Source of the DNA: Acidobacteriota bacterium
GTDB taxonomy: Bacteria > Acidobacteriota > Polarisedimenticolia > Polarisedimenticolales > Polarisedimenticolaceae
Reading direction: 5' to 3'
Assembly (NCBI GenBank): GCA_029861955.1
Contig: JAOTYK010000010.1
Location: forward strand, 1-64,000
Length of the DNA stretch: 64,000 nt
Part shown: positions 9,391 through 18,523 of the stretch, piece by piece
Layout of the letters: each line of letters begins with the position of its first letter
Position numbering within the stretch: position 1 is the stretch's first letter
Position numbers and translations under genes: made by a program
The notes under the pieces: generated by a model
Seen by the model: the letters and a program-made list of their open reading frames with translations, nothing else
What the model was told of the DNA's origin: nothing
The model's database searches: none

Positions 9391-9666
9391 ATGGCTACCG
9401 TAAGAACAAAGTTGGCGATCCTGATCAGCGTCGTCCTCGTCGGGACGTTCGGCCTCCTGATCTACGTCATGCTGCAACAGGCCAAGGTCTCCTGTGAGGC
9501 CTGCATCCAGTTCAACGGACGCACCGTCTGCCGAAGCGCCATCGGTCCTGATGACGCTTCGGCCAGTCGAACCGCGATCGACAACGCATGCGGGCTATTG
9601 GCCGGCGGCATGACGCAGTCGATTGCCTGCACCAACACGCCACCGGTCTCCCTCGTCTGCGAATAG
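9391..9666 (+). CDS. Small membrane-anchored Cys-rich protein, unknown
   Basis: A 91-residue protein: short basic N-terminus, one transmembrane helix (about residues 8-28, LAILISVVLVGTFGLLIYVM), then a small extracytoplasmic domain with six cysteines (CEACIQ, TVCR, NACG, SIACT, LVCE). The even number of cysteines suggests three disulphides outside the membrane. No recognised family. Divergent from the exported protein gene at 9301 with 89 nt between. Confidence 0.6.
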   Translation: MATVRTKLAILISVVLVGTFGLLIYVMLQQAKVSCEACIQFNGRTVCRSAIGPDDASASRTAIDNACGLLAGGMTQSIACTNTPPVSLVCE

Positions 9667-9725
9667 CGTCGCGGACGGACTACGGCATCAACTTGAGTGC
9701 CTTCAGATATACCGTCAAGAGAGTG

Positions 9726-11243
9726 TCACTCGGAAACGACGGCTCCGGGACCGCGACCGCGCTGCCAGGCCGCGGCGGGCTCCCCAAACTCGTTGAACAG
9801 GATCACCGACTGGAACCCGTTCTTGTGGGTCCGCTTGCCGAGGTCCGTGATTCGAGACTGTCGTTCTTCTTCGGATAGATCGGCCCAGTCGTCGACGTGC
9901 GCAAACATCATCGGCCCGGCCGTCTCGACGCGGGTCACGTTACACGCGGCCGACAGTTCAAGGATCGACGGCGGCTCGGGGTCGGACCGTCCCGCACCAA
10001 GTACGAAGAAATTGATGAAGATCGAAGTCACGAAGAGAACACCCGCGACGGACCCGAGAATCTTCATTCTGCGTCGTTGGCGAGCCAACTGGTTGGGGCG
10101 CTGCTTGGCGACCACGTACTCCGTGACGGTATCTCCCCGGGTCCGCATATCCTTGAGCGCGCCCAGGTACAGCTCTTCCTCGCTGACCTTCTTCGGCGCG
10201 TCCGGTAATGCAACATCCCCGGCCACCGATTCGCGTAACAGCGCACGCATGGAATCGATATCCGTCGCGATCTTCCCGGCCTCCTCCGCGCCCAAATCCT
10301 CGTACGGATCTCGTAGGACGGGTGCCAGTCGGAGCTTCAGCGAGAATAGGCCCCGACCGCTCGATCGCAGTTCTTCGGCGAAACCAGAGAGTCCCGCCTG
10401 CAAGGCTCCGTCCTGTTGATCTTGCACTCTGGAAGCGACAAATTCGAGAGCGACCTGTGATTGTGTCAAGCGTTCAATCAGGACGTCGCGCTGCGCACGG
10501 ACCGGCTTGTTGTCGTCCGACGGGTGCCCAAGCTGGACCCATTCCTGTAAGTACAACTCGACGAGCGATTGGATTGCCAGGGCGTCGACGGTCGCCCTCG
10601 ATGCACAATCCTCGGCATCCGGATCGATTACGCTTCGAATACATAGTTGTTGCTCGTGAGAGAGCATTTCGGTTTCTCGCTCCAGTTCGCCACGCCCCTC
10701 GGCCCGGGTCAGCTGTGCGAGCCGGATGGCCAGGACCATGCATGCGATCAGGTCGGATCGTGAGCAGCAGAGGACGTCGCCCATCTGCAAGAGGTAGTCC
10801 TTGTCGCCGCGATTGAGCTCTTCGTCATCATAGGAAAGCGTTCGCAGCCGATTCTCTAGTCGAACGACCTCATCGAGCAACGGCGGGAGAACCCGCGCAC
10901 AGCCCTCGATCTCGGTCACCTCCAGAGGCTTCATCTCCAACAGACGACGCAGCTCTCGTTCGACCACGAGACGCGTGCGCAGGAGATCGCGTGGAATCGT
11001 AAACCGTGGCCCACCGGTGGCCTCGTCCTCCGCTATACGGAGGATGGTCTGAAGCTCTTCCGGTCGTGGCTCGTAGTGAAGTTCCCGTGTGATCTGGCGT
11101 CGCGCTTCGAGACTTCTGTCGGGAAGCGTTGCCAGAAGCCGATCCAACTGGATCGACAGCAGATCCAACGCGTCCGCGAACTCCATCGGCGTGTTGTCCG
11201 ACCCGACAACGTGGGACGTTAGCGATCCGTCTTCGTTTGTCAT
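9726..11243 (-). CDS. Unknown protein with helical N-terminal region and one TM
   Basis: A 505-residue protein. Residues 1-390 are charged and alpha-helical with leucine-rich, coiled-coil-like stretches. A single transmembrane helix follows at about 394-416 (LGSVAGVLFVTSIFINFFVL), then an extracytoplasmic tail of about 90 residues including SVILFNEFGEPAAAW. No known domain recognised. Its start overlaps the stop of the prepilin gene by 4 nt (ATGA), so the two are translationally coupled. A structural or assembly partner of the pilin is a possible role, by inference only. Confidence 0.65.
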   Translation of the reverse strand: MTNEDGSLTSHVVGSDNTPMEFADALDLLSIQLDRLLATLPDRSLEARRQITRELHYEPRPEELQTILRIAEDEATGGPRFTIPRDLLRTRLVVERELRRLLEMKPLEVTEIEGCARVLPPLLDEVVRLENRLRTLSYDDEELNRGDKDYLLQMGDVLCCSRSDLIACMVLAIRLAQLTRAEGRGELERETEMLSHEQQLCIRSVIDPDAEDCASRATVDALAIQSLVELYLQEWVQLGHPSDDNKPVRAQRDVLIERLTQSQVALEFVASRVQDQQDGALQAGLSGFAEELRSSGRGLFSLKLRLAPVLRDPYEDLGAEEAGKIATDIDSMRALLRESVAGDVALPDAPKKVSEEELYLGALKDMRTRGDTVTEYVVAKQRPNQLARQRRRMKILGSVAGVLFVTSIFINFFVLGAGRSDPEPPSILELSAACNVTRVETAGPMMFAHVDDWADLSEEERQSRITDLGKRTHKNGFQSVILFNEFGEPAAAWQRGRGPGAVVSE

Positions 11244-11728
11244 CGAGGCGACCCGTCGATCCGCACGAGGCCATCGGGTGTGTAGGTCGCGTTGTACCAG
11301 TAGACGCCGTCCCAGTTGACGTCGCCAAGACCGGATGGGATAAGCACCTGGCCGGTATAGATCAGGGACTTCGCGTCACCCTTCGGGCGAACGACACTCC
11401 ACCAGCCGAATGGACCCAGATCCTTGAATCCCAGGATCTTCTCGCCGTCGAACTTCTTCAAGATGGAGTCGGCATCGTCGATGTAGCCATTACTAATGAG
11501 AGGCTCCAGAGTCGCCGTATCGAGCGTGGCGTAGCTTCCGTTGTCGGCATAGTGACGACTCATCGCATCGTAGAGGGTATCCATGGCGGCCGCAGTAGCC
11601 GTCCGATTGGCTTTCTCCATGGCGCGCCCAAACATGGGAACCGCGATCGAACTCAGCAGCCCGATGATCAGAACGACCACCATCAATTCGATCAGAGTAA
11701 AGCCGGATTCCTGGCGTCGATCTTCCAT
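11240..11728 (-). CDS. Type IV pilin / type II pseudopilin-like protein
   Basis: A 162-residue protein with a class-III (prepilin) signal: short charged leader MEDRRQES, then G9-F10-T-L-I-E14-L-M and a hydrophobic helix. Cleavage would fall after Gly9 and leave Glu at position +5 as in PilA/GspG. The C-terminal part (SYATLDTATLEPLISNGYI, then YTGQVLIPSG) fits a small globular head. No secretion or pilus assembly genes are in the window, so this is an orphan minor pilin or pseudopilin apart from its coupled downstream gene. Confidence 0.85.
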   Translation of the reverse strand: MEDRRQESGFTLIELMVVVLIIGLLSSIAVPMFGRAMEKANRTATAAAMDTLYDAMSRHYADNGSYATLDTATLEPLISNGYIDDADSILKKFDGEKILGFKDLGPFGWWSVVRPKGDAKSLIYTGQVLIPSGLGDVNWDGVYWYNATYTPDGLVRIDGSPR

Positions 11729-11774
11729 CAGATCTCCCGAACCGTTACATAGTCGTAACCTATTCCGGAACGGG

Positions 11775-11792
11775 GGCGGGTCAAGCCCCGCC
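11775..11792. terminator. GC-rich hairpin, possible terminator of the M3 peptidase gene
   Basis: GGCGGG and CCCGCC form a 6-bp stem with a 6-nt loop in the gap between the M3 peptidase stop and the pilin start. No U-tract follows, so intrinsic termination is only a guess. Confidence 0.3.
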
Positions 11793-11826
11793 GGGAACGG
11801 GCCGAAAAACGGGTAAGTTACGGGGT

Positions 11827-13980
11827 CTAATGGCGGGCGGGCACCGGGAAACCGCGGTCCCTCATCAAGGCACCGATGCCGGCATCTCGACCGCGGAATT
11901 CGCGATAGGCGTCCGCAGGGTCGACGGCGTTCTGGATCGCGAACAGGTGCTCGACGAGCTTTGCCGCGAGGTCGGCGTCGTAAAAACCGTCGCCGGCTTC
12001 CACGAACGCCTCCGCCGCGTCGGAGGTCAAGACATCGGCCCAGAGATAGCTGTAGTACCCGGCGGAGTATCCCTCGCTACTGAAGATATGACCAAAGTGC
12101 GGGCTCCGATGCCGCATGACGATCTCTTTCGGCATGTCGAGGGTCTTCAGGGTCTCACGCTCGAATCGATCCGGCTCGATCCCCGCCGGATCGGTCATGT
12201 GGTAACGCATGTCCATGAGGGCCGAGGCAAGGTACTCGACGGTTGAGAATCCTTGATTGAATGTCGCCGCTTTGCGAATCTTCGCAACGAGTTCCGCCGG
12301 CATCGGCTCCCCGGTTTCGTGGTGCGTAAGATACGACTCGATCACGCGATCAGTCAGGAGCCAACGCTCCAGGAGTTGGGATTGAAACTCCGTGTAGTCC
12401 CGCAGTCCGCCGTTGAGTGTCGGATAAGCGACCTGCGACGATAAGGAATGCAACGCATGGCCAAACTCGTGGAATAGAGTGGTGGCATCGGTCCAGGAGA
12501 TCAACACGGTCTGCCCTGGCGCACCCTTGATGAAGTTGGAGTTATTGGCGCTGAGAACCGTCCGCTCTCCATCGAAGCTCTCGTGCCGCCGGTAACTGGT
12601 CGCCCAGGCGCCGGATCGTTTTCCCTGACGGGCGTACGGATCCAGATACCAGAGCCCCACCCTTTCCCCGGAAGACCGGCGGGTCACCTCGTAGACGCTC
12701 ATATCCTCGTGAAAGACGGGCACGGTATCGCTGGGAACGGGTGTAAATTCGAAATCGAACAGCTCGCCCGCCACGTAGTGCATCGCGGAAACGAGTCGAT
12801 CCATCTGCAAGTATTGTTTTACCTCGTCGAAGTCGAGATCGTACTTGGCCTGACGGACACGCTCAGCGTAATAGCGATAATCCCACGGCTCGATGGTGAT
12901 GCCCGCTCCATCCGCGTCCGCGATCGCCTGCATATCGGCAACCTCTTCCTGAACCCGGCCAAGGGCCGCCGGCCAGACAGCCTCCATCAGGTCAAGGGCC
13001 CGCTGCGGCTCACGAGCCATTCGATTCTGCAGACGCCAGTGGGCGTACGTCTCGTATCCAAGGAGTTGCACCCGTTCGTGACGTAGACGGAGAATTTCGG
13101 AGATGATCGCGTTGTTGTCGAACTCGTCGCCGTTGTCACCACGAGAGAAATACGTTCGCCAGACTTTCTCGCGGAGCGCTCTATCCGACGACGTGGTCAG
13201 AAACGGCTCCATCGACGAACGCGTGTTGGTGATGGCGTATGCCCCGTCCTGATCTCGCTCGGTTGCTGCGGCTGCGGCCGCGTCGGTGAACGACTTTGAC
13301 AAGCCTCCGAGTTGGTCTGCGTTGAGATAGAGAACATAGTTCTCTTCGTCTGCCAGAACGTTATTAGAGAATTGTGTCTGGAGATCCGAGAGCCGCTTGT
13401 TGATCTCTGCGTAGCGCTCCCGGGCCGTCCCGTCCAGGGTCGCGCCGTTGCTGGCAAACCCGTCGTACGTAAGCCAGACAAGCCGGCGTTGGCTCGGACT
13501 CAGGGAGTCCATCTCGTCACTCTCGTAGACGTTCTTGATCCGTCGGAAGAGGGCATCGTTCTGGATGATCTTCGACTGGTACTCGGACAACCGTGGATTC
13601 ATCTCGCGCTGGATTTCGCGAAACTCGGGTGACGATCGATTGGCGCTCCAGATCCCCCAGTAGGTAAAAACGGTCCCGATCGTTTCGCCGGCGCGCTCCA
13701 TCGCGACGATCGTGTTTTCGAAATTCGCAGGTTCACTGTTTGCCGCGACGGCATCCAGTTCCTCGAGATGTGCGTCGATCGCGGTGGTGAGAGCCGAACG
13801 GACGTCGTTCAGGTCCATGCGGTCGAACGCGGGCACACCGTCGTAGGGCCCAGCGAATTCCGCGAGCAGGATGTTCATATCGCTACCCGTTCGTCCGTCG
13901 TCGGACATTTCGGCCCCCCCACAAGCCGTTAACCATATCAGCGTGACCATAATGACAGCGAGACGATTCTTCGAGTTCAT
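11827..13980 (-). CDS. M3 family (Dcp/oligopeptidase A-type) metallopeptidase, lipoprotein
   Basis: A 717-residue zinc peptidase. The zinc motif is H504-E-F-G-H508 with the third ligand region DYTEFQSQLLERW downstream, and the helical M3 fold is evident along the whole length. The N-terminus MNSKNRLAVIMVTLIWLTAC carries a lipobox with Cys20, so it is probably anchored to a membrane and faces the periplasm, where it would degrade short peptides. ATG at 13980 has GGAGGAG upstream. The frame stays open to 14868, but that extension is antisense to the M23 gene and has shadow-type composition, so it was cut off. Confidence 0.92.
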   Translation of the reverse strand: MNSKNRLAVIMVTLIWLTACGGAEMSDDGRTGSDMNILLAEFAGPYDGVPAFDRMDLNDVRSALTTAIDAHLEELDAVAANSEPANFENTIVAMERAGETIGTVFTYWGIWSANRSSPEFREIQREMNPRLSEYQSKIIQNDALFRRIKNVYESDEMDSLSPSQRRLVWLTYDGFASNGATLDGTARERYAEINKRLSDLQTQFSNNVLADEENYVLYLNADQLGGLSKSFTDAAAAAATERDQDGAYAITNTRSSMEPFLTTSSDRALREKVWRTYFSRGDNGDEFDNNAIISEILRLRHERVQLLGYETYAHWRLQNRMAREPQRALDLMEAVWPAALGRVQEEVADMQAIADADGAGITIEPWDYRYYAERVRQAKYDLDFDEVKQYLQMDRLVSAMHYVAGELFDFEFTPVPSDTVPVFHEDMSVYEVTRRSSGERVGLWYLDPYARQGKRSGAWATSYRRHESFDGERTVLSANNSNFIKGAPGQTVLISWTDATTLFHEFGHALHSLSSQVAYPTLNGGLRDYTEFQSQLLERWLLTDRVIESYLTHHETGEPMPAELVAKIRKAATFNQGFSTVEYLASALMDMRYHMTDPAGIEPDRFERETLKTLDMPKEIVMRHRSPHFGHIFSSEGYSAGYYSYLWADVLTSDAAEAFVEAGDGFYDADLAAKLVEHLFAIQNAVDPADAYREFRGRDAGIGALMRDRGFPVPARH

Positions 13981-14100
13981 GGCATTTCTCCTCCGGTCGT
14001 TTACGAGTGAAAACGGCCAGGGTTCCGGCGGTCTGGGGTGCCACCGCGAGTTCAGATCCGGAATTCTGATAATAACGTTGAGGGCGAGGCAAAATCGCGT

Positions 14101-15672
14101 ATGTATCATAATCAGGTAAAGTTTTTTTGGCTGGGCAAGAGCGTGTTTTCCATCGATCGACGACACCCCGCGGGTGGGCTGCTCCTCGGAATGTTGAGCG
14201 TCTTTCTCATTGGCGGCTCCGTCATTCTCGCCGAGGGGCGGGGTCCCGACGAGCAGGGCGGCGGTGAACCCGCGACTCCTCGTCCTGGCGATGAATTGAC
14301 CCCGGAGGCCCGCTTCCGTATCGAGGCGGAGATCGAGCGCAACGTCGATCGGCTGCGGCTGGAACGGATTCTTCCCCAGGAATCGACTCTGCAGCGAGCC
14401 AATGCCGTCCTGGCGTGGCCCGTCCGCGCCGCGGTCAGCCTGACCCAGCCTGGTCATCACGGCATCTCGAATTTCGTCGATCACGACCCGATCGCACCTG
14501 GGAGTATCGAGGACTTCGCGTGCGGTGCCCGGTCGTACGACTTGTCGACCGGCTACAACCATCAGGGAGTCGATATCTATACGTGGCCGTTCCCCTGGTT
14601 GATGATGGATCTCGATCTTGTCGAGGTCGTCGCCGCCGCCGACGGGACCATCATCCTGAAGGATGACGGCAACTTCGATCGAAGCTGCGCCCTCCAGGCC
14701 GCCCCATGGAATGCGATCTATCTGGAGCATGGCGACGGATCCCGCACCTGGTATGGCCACCTCAAGAGCGGATCGTTGACGGCAAAGGGCGTCGGGCAGA
14801 CGGTGACCCAGGGCGAGTACCTCGGCATCATCGGAAGTTCGGGCAGTTCTACGGGTCCCCATCTTCACTTCGAGTCCTACGACTCGACGCTAACGCTGAA
14901 CGACCCTTATAACGGGACGTGCAATCTGATGAACGCCAACAGCTGGTGGGCATCCCAACGTCCGTATTACGACTCGGCGATCAATCGTCTGACCACGGGA
15001 TTTTCTCCGCCCAATTTCAACACCTGCTCCCAGCAGGAATCGCCCAACGTACAGAACGTCTTCAACCCAGGCTCCACGATCTACTTCACCGGCTACTACC
15101 GTGACCAGTTGCTCGTTCAGATGAGCACCATCACGATCTACCGACCCGACAACTCGGTCTACGCGAACTGGAATCACACCAGTAACGCGGGGTTCTACTC
15201 CGGCGCCTACTGGTGGTGGTCCCTGACGAACGTTGCGCCATCCGGACCGACAGGGGTCTGGCGCTTCGAGATCGAATTCGACGGCAAGTTCTACAACCAT
15301 TATTTCCGGATCGGTGCCAATACCGGGTCGGGACGGATCCCCGGACAGAACGGAGAACCCACGCCGCTAACGATCGGTAAGGGTGTCGGGCAGCAATTGG
15401 TCCTGGACTGGGCCGATTCGTGTACGACCACCGACGTCGACTACGAGATCTATGAGGGTCGGATCGGCGGCTGGTACGGGCACGAACCCATCGCCTGTAC
15501 GACCGAGAGTGCCGTTACCGCGACTATCGATCCGGATCTCGGCGATCGCTACTATCTTGTCGTTCCGACCGACACGATTGAAGAAGGCTCACACGGGCGT
15601 AACAGCCAGGGTGTCGAGCGGTCTCCGGGGTCGTCGAGTTGTCTCACCCAGACGATTGCGATCTGCCCCTGA
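14101..15672 (+). CDS. M23 (LytM-type) peptidase, exported
   Basis: A 523-residue protein with one N-terminal membrane or signal segment (about residues 25-44). The M23 domain lies at about 150-260: H154-Q-G-V-D158 (zinc ligands), YGH220L, and H254-L-H256 near GPHLHFE. All expected ligands are present, so a cell-wall or glycine-bond endopeptidase active outside the cytoplasm is likely. After it come beta domains, and a C-terminal region with YYLVVPTD, a GVERSPG stretch and a final C-P resembling the end of the protein at 1-1365. ATG at 14101 is chosen because the signal region follows it. The 3' end overlaps the convergent carrier gene by 29 bp. Confidence 0.88.
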   Translation: MYHNQVKFFWLGKSVFSIDRRHPAGGLLLGMLSVFLIGGSVILAEGRGPDEQGGGEPATPRPGDELTPEARFRIEAEIERNVDRLRLERILPQESTLQRANAVLAWPVRAAVSLTQPGHHGISNFVDHDPIAPGSIEDFACGARSYDLSTGYNHQGVDIYTWPFPWLMMDLDLVEVVAAADGTIILKDDGNFDRSCALQAAPWNAIYLEHGDGSRTWYGHLKSGSLTAKGVGQTVTQGEYLGIIGSSGSSTGPHLHFESYDSTLTLNDPYNGTCNLMNANSWWASQRPYYDSAINRLTTGFSPPNFNTCSQQESPNVQNVFNPGSTIYFTGYYRDQLLVQMSTITIYRPDNSVYANWNHTSNAGFYSGAYWWWSLTNVAPSGPTGVWRFEIEFDGKFYNHYFRIGANTGSGRIPGQNGEPTPLTIGKGVGQQLVLDWADSCTTTDVDYEIYEGRIGGWYGHEPIACTTESAVTATIDPDLGDRYYLVVPTDTIEEGSHGRNSQGVERSPGSSSCLTQTIAICP

Positions 15673-16975
15673 CCGCTCGCAACGGCCCCACGAGCGTCAG
15701 ATTTCCCGCGAGTCGTCCGCCGACGAATGCAATCGCCGCCGCGACCGCCCCGACCCACGGCGTCGTACGGATCAGCAAGGCCAGGAGCCCGGCGATACCC
15801 GCGATCTCGATAACCGTCGCCCAGGTGATCGGTCGTGTGTAGCGTTGGTGCATGAGGAACGCTCGCTGAACCGACAACAGGACCGACAGCGCCGGGATCG
15901 GGATCAGGATCCACGCCGGCAACAGCGCAAATCGATACAACGATTCATCCAGCCCGGACAGGGTCTGAAACCACACACGAGAGAACGGCGTTGCCACGAT
16001 GAGCGCCAGACCGATACTGGCCGACAGGCCCAGAGTCAGGGCAAAACGGAGCACGGGCCGGCGATAGGACGGATCCCGGGCGAGCATCGTGATGATCACT
16101 TCCTGGTAGGCCAGCCCAAGGCTCCGGAACAGAAACGTGAGGGCGTTGATCACCGGAAGAACCGCGAGTGAGTCCAGGGGACGTGGGGCCCGCCCCATGA
16201 AGAACGTCACGAGCGGCTGAGCGGCCATGGCCACGACTGACGTCCAGGCGAGTGGTAGATAGAACTGCCAGATCTTCCCGTAGCTGGTCGCGCTCCCCGC
16301 CTCCGCATCGTGGGCCGTCAAACGTCGCACCTCGTGGCGGGCCATCCAACGTGCGACGACCGCCTCGGTACAGACCGCGATCGTCAGCGCCGCCGCGCCG
16401 AGATAGGCCCCCGCGATCGAGGTTAGGTTGTAGAACGCAACCACCGCGCTCAGCATCGTCAGCAGTCTCACGACCGTCCCGTAAGCGACACGTCGCGGCG
16501 ACCCGCGACGGATCAACAGGCCCTGGTGAAACCGTCGATAACCGATCGCCGCCGGCCACGGGAGCAGGATCATCAATGCGCCACGGGTCAGATCTGCCAC
16601 GTGCGGGTCGAGCCCGATGAGCCCCTCGAAGATCGGTCGATAGAGCGGCGTCAGGACAACCAACAACATCGCCGCGGTTGTTCCCAGATTGAGCCAGTGA
16701 GTGAATTGTCGTAGACGCAAGAACGTCTCACGCCCGTCCACCAGCGCCGTCGACGCTCCCAGCATCATGATGACGGGTGCCTCGACGATCACCGCGACGG
16801 CGAACGCAACGCCGAATGCCGCGAGGTTATAGCGAGGCTCGGCGAGCCGCGCGATGACCGACGCGAGAAGGGGTCCCTCCACCGCCATCATCATCCAGGT
16901 GCCGGCCAGCGGGAGCCAGAAGCGAAGAATGTCTCGCTGTCTAAGCTGTGGGTTGTCGGTTCGAGAGCCGGTCAG
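15644..16975 (-). CDS. MATE-like polytopic carrier, start uncertain
   Basis: About 443 residues with roughly twelve hydrophobic helices, of the multidrug/oligosaccharidyl-lipid exporter type: DILRFWLPLAGTWMMMAVEG at the N-terminus, PVIMMLGASTALVDG, and a second half starting IWQFYLPLAWTSVVAMAAQP. The repeated FYLPLAWT/FWLPLAGT theme supports two homologous halves. Start problem: no ATG, GTG or TTG lies between the upstream stop (TGA 16972-16974) and the first helix. CTG at 16975 overlaps that stop as CTGA; the first ATG (16894) would remove half of helix 1. I give the CTG start as the better guess. Substrate unknown. Confidence 0.7.
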   Translation of the reverse strand: MTGSRTDNPQLRQRDILRFWLPLAGTWMMMAVEGPLLASVIARLAEPRYNLAAFGVAFAVAVIVEAPVIMMLGASTALVDGRETFLRLRQFTHWLNLGTTAAMLLVVLTPLYRPIFEGLIGLDPHVADLTRGALMILLPWPAAIGYRRFHQGLLIRRGSPRRVAYGTVVRLLTMLSAVVAFYNLTSIAGAYLGAAALTIAVCTEAVVARWMARHEVRRLTAHDAEAGSATSYGKIWQFYLPLAWTSVVAMAAQPLVTFFMGRAPRPLDSLAVLPVINALTFLFRSLGLAYQEVIITMLARDPSYRRPVLRFALTLGLSASIGLALIVATPFSRVWFQTLSGLDESLYRFALLPAWILIPIPALSVLLSVQRAFLMHQRYTRPITWATVIEIAGIAGLLALLIRTTPWVGAVAAAIAFVGGRLAGNLTLVGPLRAVRGRSQSSG

Positions 16976-18357
16976 GAGAAGTCGACCCCCAGGATCACGG
17001 CGACGATGATCGCGGCGACCGCGACCGGCGCCACGTAGCGGATGAAGAAGCGCCATGCCCCGTAGTGGAACCAGGCGGGTTGGTTTCCATCCACCAACTC
17101 GGACTCCGTCGCCTTGCGGGTCATGAACCAGCCGGCGGCGAGGGTCACGGCGAACCCACCGGTCGGAAGCATCCAGTTGGACACGAAATGATCGGCGGTG
17201 GCGAACCAGCCGGGTTTGCCGGCGAAGATCTCGAAGGTTGAGATCGCGGGAACCGCACCGAACGACATCGCCGCCAGGATCGTGAAGACGAAGATCGTGC
17301 CGCCACACAGGAGCGTGGCCTTGGCGCGGGCGACCTTGTGCTCGTCGATGACGTAGCTGGCAACCACCTCCAGGAGCGAGATGGTAGACGTGAGCGCCGC
17401 CACGGCGACGAGAACGTAGAACATCGGCGCCAGAATCGTTCCGAACGGGACCTCCGAGTAGAACAGCTGCGGGAGCGAAATGAACAGCATGCCGACGGTG
17501 GATTTTCCGACCTGTCCGTCCATGCCGGGGACGGAGAAGATCACCGAGAACATGATCACCGTCGCCACCAATGCGATGAGCGTATCGAGAAGGACGATGA
17601 CCGCGGACGCCTTGACCAGCGACTGCTTACGATCGAGGTACGACCCGTAGGTCACCATGGCGCCCATGCCGAGCGACAGCGTGAAGAACGAGTGACCCAG
17701 CGCCTCCAGAATCCCCGATGGTTCCAGCTCCGAGAAATTGGGTCGGAAGATGAAAGACAACGCTTTGCCGGAACCCTCCATACCGATAGCGGCGATAAAC
17801 AGCATGATCAGGATGCCGAACAGCACCGGCAGCGCAGTCCGCGTGATCCGCTCGATCCCTTTCTGGACGCCGAAGTAGACGACGGAGACGGTCGCCATCG
17901 AGAAGACCATGGAGAGCCCCAGCTGGAGCCCCCCGTTGCCGGCCTGACTGCCGAACAGATCTCCGGTGGCAAGATCCGCCGGAAATCCGTTGAGGCTCCA
18001 TCCCAGCGACTTCCAGAAATAGAACAGGGACCAGCCGGCGATCACCGTGTAATAACTGAGGAGGATGAAACCGCAGAAGACACCCCAGAGGCCGACGATG
18101 CCCCAGGCGGGACCCACGGCGTGCTTGAGGGCGCCCACGACACTCTTCTGACTGGTCCTTCCGATCAGCAGTTCGGCCATCATGATGGGGAGGCCGACCG
18201 CCAGAATGCAGATCAGGTAGGTCAGGACAAACGCGCCACCCTGGTTGTTCCACGTAATGAAGGGGAACTTCCACAGGTTTCCCAACCCGATGGCGCTGCC
18301 GGTCGCCGCGAGGATGAAGCCCGCACTGGATGTCCAGTGGCCGCGTTTTTGTTCCAT
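16972..18357 (-). CDS. Neurotransmitter:sodium symporter (NSS/SNF family)
   Basis: A 461-residue membrane protein with the family signature in helix 1 (ATGSAIGLGNLWKFPFI, followed by NNQGGAFVLTY). About eleven to twelve helices, as in LeuT/MhsT relatives; it probably imports an amino acid or similar solute with Na+. ATG at 18357 sits two residues before the conserved KRGHW-SS segment and has GGAGTGAC upstream; the longer open frame is non-coding. The downstream carrier gene abuts its stop codon. Confidence 0.93.
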   Translation of the reverse strand: MEQKRGHWTSSAGFILAATGSAIGLGNLWKFPFITWNNQGGAFVLTYLICILAVGLPIMMAELLIGRTSQKSVVGALKHAVGPAWGIVGLWGVFCGFILLSYYTVIAGWSLFYFWKSLGWSLNGFPADLATGDLFGSQAGNGGLQLGLSMVFSMATVSVVYFGVQKGIERITRTALPVLFGILIMLFIAAIGMEGSGKALSFIFRPNFSELEPSGILEALGHSFFTLSLGMGAMVTYGSYLDRKQSLVKASAVIVLLDTLIALVATVIMFSVIFSVPGMDGQVGKSTVGMLFISLPQLFYSEVPFGTILAPMFYVLVAVAALTSTISLLEVVASYVIDEHKVARAKATLLCGGTIFVFTILAAMSFGAVPAISTFEIFAGKPGWFATADHFVSNWMLPTGGFAVTLAAGWFMTRKATESELVDGNQPAWFHYGAWRFFIRYVAPVAVAAIIVAVILGVDFS

Positions 18358-18523
18358 GCCGTCACTCCGCTCGTCAGGGTAGGCAAGGATAAACGCTGAG
18401 AAGCCGGTTAGGAGCGGGTATTTTCTGAACTTTCGTCGTCCGGATCGACCCCGTGTGGCAGGATATGTGGGAGGTTCGCCGTTTTTCGGGCGAGACACCG
18501 CAAAGAGGTCCGGAAACGACGTC

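Noticed and set aside
13981-14868. Longer N-terminus for the M3 peptidase
   Set aside because: Antisense to the M23 peptidase; the lipoprotein signal and a strong ribosome site lie at 13980.
16976-17308. N-terminal extension of the MATE-like carrier
   Set aside because: Arg/His-rich shadow of the sodium symporter gene in another frame.
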